Shown: positions 60,032 to 64,000 of the stretch, piece by piece
Numbering within the stretch: the stretch's first letter is position 1
How the letters are laid out: each line of letters begins with the position of its first letter
NCBI GenBank assembly: GCA_020725115.1
Contig: DYFR01000008.1
Coordinates: 43,858-107,857 of the forward strand
Direction: 5' to 3'
DNA: 64,000 bases
From: Thiohalomonas denitrificans
Lineage (GTDB): Bacteria; Pseudomonadota; Gammaproteobacteria; Thiohalomonadales; Thiohalomonadaceae
Position numbers and translations under genes: made by a program
Notes under the pieces: generated by a model
Told to the model about the DNA's origin: nothing
Seen by the model: the letters and a program-made list of their open reading frames with translations, nothing else
Databases searched by the model: none

Positions 60032-61041
60032 GAGCCGCTGCCCCCGCGCAATTCCTTGAGGTAGATACCGGCGCGAATGGGATCCAGCGCCACACGCTCG
60101 CCGGCGGCCAGACCAGCCAGCACCTCCATGCTGCCGTCCGGCAGGAGACGACCGGCACGGATCTGGCGCAGGGCGACGCGATCATCCTCACCCACCACAT
60201 ACACCGCGGTCACCTCGGAGCGGTATACCACCGCCGCCGCCGGCACCAGCAGGCGCACTTCCTCGCCCACGGCGAAGGCCACCTTGGCGAACATGCCGGG
60301 ATAAACACCATGCTGGCCAGGCGGCAGATCGACGCGCACCTTGAAGGTGTGCGACAGCGCATCGGCATAGGGGCTGATGGTCAGCTTGACGCCTTCAACC
60401 CCAGGCGCACCGTCCGGCACCAGCACCCGCGCCCGTGACAGGCTGCGCAGGGTCTCGATATGGGCCTGCGGCACGTCGGCCACGGCGCGCAGCCGCTCCA
60501 GTGACAGGCCCGTCATCAGCGCCTGTCCCGGATTGGCCACCTCACCCACCTCGATGTGGCGCTTCACCACAATGCCGCTGTAGGGCGCGCGCACCACGGT
60601 ATGCTCGATCTGCTCCTGCGCCTGTTCCAGCCCGGCGCGGGCGGCCTTGAAAGCCGCCTCGGCACGGTCGAAGGTGGACTTGGCCACCAGCTGCTTTTCG
60701 TAGATGTCCTTGATGCGGTTGAACTCGGCCTCGGCCTCGCTGTAGCGGGCCTGGGCGGCCTTCAGCGCGGCGCGCTGCTCGGCGTCACGGAAACGGAGCA
60801 GCACGCTGCCCTTGGTGACGTAGTCGTCCACATCGAAGTTGACCTCCACCACCCGGCCGGAGGTCTGCGCCGACACCGTGGCGCGCTGCACCGCCTCGAT
60901 CACCGCGTTCACCACCGCCTCGCGTACCACCGTATGCGCTTCCGCCGTGGCCACTTCGAAGGGCAGTTGCGACTCCGCCGCTGCCGAACCCAGCCCGGCC
61001 AGGGCGACAATGCCACCGATCAACAGACGCCTCATGCGCAT
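60028..61041 (-). CDS. RND periplasmic adaptor (membrane fusion protein)
   Basis: 337 residues from ATG 61041, with GGAGG 7 bp upstream; the open frame extends to 61119. A signal peptide (LLIGGIVALAGLGSAAA) is followed by the lipoyl/barrel-sandwich segment (TSGRVVEVNFDVDDYVTKG, AGLEQAQEQIEHTVVRAPYSGIVVKR), an alpha-helical hairpin between (about 85-140) and a beta-barrel. It links the permease to an outer-membrane channel. First gene of the two-gene operon. No lipobox Cys, so anchoring is by the hydrophobic N-terminus or none. Confidence 0.93.
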   Translation of the reverse strand: MRMRRLLIGGIVALAGLGSAAAESQLPFEVATAEAHTVVREAVVNAVIEAVQRATVSAQTSGRVVEVNFDVDDYVTKGSVLLRFRDAEQRAALKAAQARYSEAEAEFNRIKDIYEKQLVAKSTFDRAEAAFKAARAGLEQAQEQIEHTVVRAPYSGIVVKRHIEVGEVANPGQALMTGLSLERLRAVADVPQAHIETLRSLSRARVLVPDGAPGVEGVKLTISPYADALSHTFKVRVDLPPGQHGVYPGMFAKVAFAVGEEVRLLVPAAAVVYRSEVTAVYVVGEDDRVALRQIRAGRLLPDGSMEVLAGLAAGERVALDPIRAGIYLKELRGGSGS

Positions 61042-61145
61042 ACGCTTTCCTCCACAGAAAATCGTTATCAAACCGAAAGTTGGGTAACTATAGTGAATCC
61101 GGGTTACAAGCGCGAACACACCGTGCTGGCTCGGGCCGCATTGTA

Positions 61146-61163
61146 TATTAGCGTTCTCTAATA
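61146..61163. promoter_or_regulatory. Candidate operator upstream of the RND operon
   Basis: TATTAG-CGTTCT-CTAATA, a 6-bp inverted repeat with a 6-nt centre, about 105 bp upstream of the adaptor start. On the minus strand it overlaps a TATACAAT sequence that could be a -10 region. The regulator is unknown. Confidence 0.35.
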
Positions 61164-61286
61164 CACCAGGGCCGATATGGGGTGGCCGGGGAGAGTTTCA
61201 AGCGGGGGGTGGCATAGGGCGGGCCGTGCCCACCGCATCGCGACGCCCATGGGGCGCCCTATGCCTGATTTCGACCCGGAGACGCG

Positions 61287-62909
61287 TTAAAGCTTGAACT
61301 GGCTGACCAGACGGTTCAGTTCGTTGGCCACGCGCACCAGCTCCTCGCTGATCTGCGAGGTCTGTTTGGCCCCTTCCGAGGTCATGTCGGCCATGTGGCT
61401 GATGGTGGTGATGTTGCGGTTGATTTCATCCGCCACGGCACTCTGCTCCTCGGCGGCAGTGGCGATCTGGGTATTCATGTCGTTGATGGTGCCCACCTCG
61501 CCGGCAATCATGCCCAGACTTTCAGCCGCCTTTTCCACATGATCGGAGCCGGTCTGCGCCCGTGTCCGTGCCGCCTCCATCGCCCGCACCGCATTGCGCA
61601 CACCATCCTGCAGCCGCTCGATCATGGTCTGGATTTCCTCGGTGGACTTCTGGGTGCGCGAGGCCAGGGTGCGCACCTCATCCGCCACCACGGCGAAGCC
61701 GCGGCCCTGCTCGCCGGCACGTGCCGCCTCGATGGCGGCATTCAGCGCCAGCAGATTGGTCTGCTCGGCGATGCCCTTGATCACATCCAGTACCATGCCG
61801 ATATTGCTGCTATCGGTCTCCACCTTCTGAATCACATTGGCGGCGTTCTCGATCTCCCGGATAAGAACCTCGATCCCACCCAGCGCCTCGGTAGCCACAT
61901 AGGCGCCGTTCTTGGCCTCGTCATCGGCCCCGCGCGAGGCGGCGGCGGTCTGGCTGGCATTGCGTGCCACCTCCTGCACCGTGGCAGTCATCTCATTCAT
62001 CGCCGAGGCCACCATATCAGTCTCGCTGCGCTGATCCATCACCACCTTGAGCGTCTCCTCCGCCACATTGGAAACGCGATCCGACACCTCGTTGAGTTGA
62101 CGGGTGGCACCGGCCACCGCCTCCAGGCTGCGGCGGAACTTCTCTATCATGTGATTGAAGGCGCGGCCCATGGCTCCGACCTCATCCTCGGCCTGAATCG
62201 TCACGCTACGGCTCAGATCCTCATCCTGCGCCATGGCCTCCATGGTGGAGCGCATGGCGTTGATACGGCTGATCACCACGCGGCGCACGGTATAGAACAT
62301 CACCAGCAGGCCCACGAGCAGCAACAGGAGCTGAATGCCCGCGGAGATGAGGATATTGCGATCCACCTCCTGATCCAGTGCCTTGAGGGAATAGCTGATG
62401 CGCACCGCGCCCACCACGGCATTCTCCTCTACCGCATGGCACATCAGGCAGTTGGTGCCGCGATAGTCCTTCTCGGCGTGGATCGGATTGATCACGGTGA
62501 GCACGCGGCCGGTGCCGTTATCGCTCACATCGATGATGGCCTCGCCGGCCAGGGCACGGCGGTCAAAGTCATCCGCCGGCGCCTGATGATCGTAGCCGGG
62601 GCCGAAAATCTTGCTGATTTCCGCATCACGAATGATGCGCGCATCGATCACGCCGGGGCGGGACAGTATCTTGTTGCGCAGCACATCGCGCTGGCTCATG
62701 GTGCCGGTCAGCATCATGGTGTTGATGCTGTCGAAATAAGAGTCGGCCGCGTCCTTGGTCTGTTGCTCCACCACCTCCAGCACCAGCCTCTTTTCGGTAG
62801 CGGCGGCAAATATCAGCGAGGCGGACATGACGGCCGCAAAGACCAGCAACAGGGCCAGATTGATTTTTGCCTGAACGGACATTTGGCGGGGGGCGGGCAA
62901 CTTGCTCAT
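61287..62909 (-). CDS. Methyl-accepting chemotaxis protein with periplasmic heme c site
   Basis: 540 residues, with GAGG 8 bp before ATG 62909. First membrane helix (about 15-35), a periplasmic domain (about 36-185) containing one CxxCH (CLMCH, residues 154-158, after GTN), second helix (about 188-210), HAMP, and the signalling hairpin with [22 protein letters not shown] CxxCH exported to the periplasm normally receives covalent heme c, so this looks like a redox-, NO- or oxygen-sensing receptor of the type known in Geobacter heme-containing receptors. The distal ligand cannot be chosen by eye. A weak sigma-28-like promoter is upstream. Confidence 0.93.
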   Translation of the reverse strand: MSKLPAPRQMSVQAKINLALLLVFAAVMSASLIFAAATEKRLVLEVVEQQTKDAADSYFDSINTMMLTGTMSQRDVLRNKILSRPGVIDARIIRDAEISKIFGPGYDHQAPADDFDRRALAGEAIIDVSDNGTGRVLTVINPIHAEKDYRGTNCLMCHAVEENAVVGAVRISYSLKALDQEVDRNILISAGIQLLLLLVGLLVMFYTVRRVVISRINAMRSTMEAMAQDEDLSRSVTIQAEDEVGAMGRAFNHMIEKFRRSLEAVAGATRQLNEVSDRVSNVAEETLKVVMDQRSETDMVASAMNEMTATVQEVARNASQTAAASRGADDEAKNGAYVATEALGGIEVLIREIENAANVIQKVETDSSNIGMVLDVIKGIAEQTNLLALNAAIEAARAGEQGRGFAVVADEVRTLASRTQKSTEEIQTMIERLQDGVRNAVRAMEAARTRAQTGSDHVEKAAESLGMIAGEVGTINDMNTQIATAAEEQSAVADEINRNITTISHMADMTSEGAKQTSQISEELVRVANELNRLVSQFKL

Positions 62910-63051
62910 TGATTACCTCGAAGGCCACTGTGGCATGCGGCATGGTGCCGCTATTTATATATTGGTTTATTAGAAAGTCCTTACCTATAGTACCCGACAT
63001 CCCCTGCCCCGGGCCCGGCTCCGCAACATCACCCAGCAGTCATTTATCCCG

Positions 63052-63082
63052 CTATCGGCAGGCTTCGGGCATTCTGAAGGGA
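63052..63082 (-). promoter_or_regulatory. Weak sigma-28-like promoter of the heme chemoreceptor
   Basis: Minus-strand GCCGATAG (63059-63052) matches the flagellar -10 at seven of eight positions. The -35 region at 15 bp reads TTCA rather than TAAA. The leader would be about 135 nt, which is long, so this is tentative. Confidence 0.3.
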
Positions 63083-63225
63083 GCACCCGCGCCATGCCAC
63101 GTGCACTACGGCAGGGTCTATCATACCTGCGGCCGGCAGGTTACGCACTCAGCCGTTGATACGCCGACCGGCGGGGGCTATCGAGGGTATGCATTGTTCA
63201 CCCCGCTCACGCGCCTGACGCATCT

Positions 63226-63255
63226 TTGCAGGCGAAATTGCCCGATGGCTATAAT
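63226..63255 (+). promoter_or_regulatory. Sigma-70 promoter of ettA
   Basis: TTGCAG (63226-63231), an 18-bp spacer and a perfect TATAAT (63250-63255), 55 bp before the ettA ATG. Confidence 0.65.
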
Positions 63256-63309
63256 GCACCTCCATTCCTCTCCGGCTTCATACCTTCCACACGAGGCACC
63301 GCACTCTTC

Positions 63310-64000
63310 ATGGCCCAATACGTAATGTCCATGCTCCGCGTGAGCAAAGTCGTTCCGCCCAAGCGGCAGATCATCAAGGACATCTCCCTGTCCTTCTTCC
63401 CCGGCGCCAAGATCGGCCTGCTCGGCCTGAACGGCTCGGGCAAGTCCACCGTGCTGCGCATCATGGCCGGCGCCGACAAGGAATTCGACGGCGAGGTGCA
63501 GTGGCAGTCCGGCGTACGCATCGGCTACCTGCCGCAGGAGCCGCAACTCGATGCGAGCAAGACGGTGAAGGAGGAAGTGGAGGCCGGCCTGGGCGAGATC
63601 GCCGAGGCGCGCAGCAAGCTGGAGGAAATCTACGCCGCCTACGCCGAGCCCGACGCCGACTTCGACAAGCTGGCCGAACAGCAGGGCAAGTACGAGGCCA
63701 TCCTCGCCGCCGCCGGCAGCGACATCGAGCACCAGATGGAGATCGCCGCCGACGCCCTGCGCCTGCCGTCCTGGGACGCCACGATCGAACACCTGTCCGG
63801 CGGCGAGAAGCGCCGCGTGGCCCTGTGCAAGCTGCTCATGTCCAAGCCCGACATGCTGCTGCTGGACGAGCCCACCAACCATCTGGATGCCGAGTCGGTG
63901 GAATGGCTGGAGCAGTTCCTTACCCGCTTCCCCGGCACCGTGGTGGCCGTCACCCACGACCGCTACTTCCTCGACAACGCCGCCGAATGGATCCTGGAAC
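63310..64000 (+). CDS. ettA: Energy-dependent translational throttle protein EttA, 5' part
   Basis: The first 230 residues are visible; the family has about 555, so the second ABC domain runs out of the window. This is an ABC-F ATPase without membrane segments that binds the ribosomal E site and gates entry into elongation by ADP/ATP ratio. The N-terminus MAQYVMSMLRVSKVVPPKR is typical of EttA. Walker A GLNGSGKST (about residues 39-47), signature LSGGEKRRVALC, Walker B MLLLDEPTNHLD and H-loop VTHDRYF are all present, and the arm insertion (about 75-140) is in the right place. Alone among ABC-F types, this N-terminus separates EttA from Uup. Confidence 0.95.
   Translation, partial: MAQYVMSMLRVSKVVPPKRQIIKDISLSFFPGAKIGLLGLNGSGKSTVLRIMAGADKEFDGEVQWQSGVRIGYLPQEPQLDASKTVKEEVEAGLGEIAEARSKLEEIYAAYAEPDADFDKLAEQQGKYEAILAAAGSDIEHQMEIAADALRLPSWDATIEHLSGGEKRRVALCKLLMSKPDMLLLDEPTNHLDAESVEWLEQFLTRFPGTVVAVTHDRYFLDNAAEWILE

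Larger units (their letters stand above)
62910..63309. other. 400-bp divergent intergenic region
   Basis: Gene-free between the heme chemoreceptor (minus) and ettA (plus). It holds the weak sigma-28-like sequence at 63052-63082 for the receptor and a good sigma-70 promoter at 63226-63255 for ettA, with a long AT-rich stretch at 62950-62990. No repeat array, ORF with ribosome site or RNA gene was recognised. Confidence 0.6.

Overview
This is a high-GC gammaproteobacterial chromosome segment. The gcvR-bcp / dapA-bamC block, parE/parC, hslR, ettA, lon, hemH and psd are all gammaproteobacterial in character. A dsrS homologue, an octaheme tetrathionate-reductase-family cytochrome, a rhodanese, a SulP anion carrier and a CbiX chelatase point to a chemolithotrophic sulfur oxidiser, probably near the Chromatiales/Ectothiorhodospiraceae. 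That placement is inference from gene content. No rRNA, tRNA, CRISPR array, transposase, integrase or phage gene was seen; the window reads as stable core chromosome.

Layout. 1-2906: 3' part of lon, convergent with hemH. 3133-6923: a module for respiratory or sulfur redox chemistry (DUF302 protein, octaheme cytochrome c, membrane cytochrome b, TlpA-like thioredoxin), ending tail-to-tail with dsrS. 6912-11801 (minus): zinc-ribbon protein, hslR, thioredoxin, MoxR ATPase, VWA protein and dsrS. 11967-24580: chemoreceptor with a sigma-28-type promoter, htpG with a sigma-32-type promoter, pgm, ppdK, a KamA-type radical SAM enzyme, a rhodanese, a LexA/UmuD-like S24 protein and SCO. 24593-30787: psd, a DUF3330 protein, a PilZ-like protein, a FimX-like c-di-GMP effector broken by one extra C, and htpX with a sigma-32-type promoter. 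31008-35536: SulP carrier, class III adenylate cyclase and a coupled lipoprotein. 35601-45644: parE-cbiX-parC, recQ, and a divergent SWIM-SNF2 helicase. 45708-53986: chemoreceptor, MBL hydrolase, bamC, dapA, divergent gcvR-bcp-phoH and a small ORF. 54145-64000: AI-2E family exporter, LysR regulator with a small partner, an RND efflux pair, a chemoreceptor with a periplasmic heme c motif, and the 5' part of ettA.

How the genes fit together. Sulfur and redox metabolism links the octaheme module, dsrS, the rhodanese, SCO, SulP and CbiX (siroheme for sulfite reductases). Envelope and protein quality control is covered by lon, htpG, htpX, hslR and bamC. Motility and second-messenger control includes three chemoreceptors, the PilZ-like/FimX pair and an adenylate cyclase.

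The most unusual content is not a gene. Nine intergenic spaces, all at gene 3' ends (convergent or co-directional) and none in a divergent promoter space, carry arrays of 7-10 bp units. The units belong to about five unrelated sequence families, and most arrays are built as tandem units, a spacer, then inverted units. In three places the array comes within about 15 bp of the next start codon, which then lacks a recognisable Shine-Dalgarno. I cannot match these arrays to a named family and consider them the best candidate for an undescribed element class.
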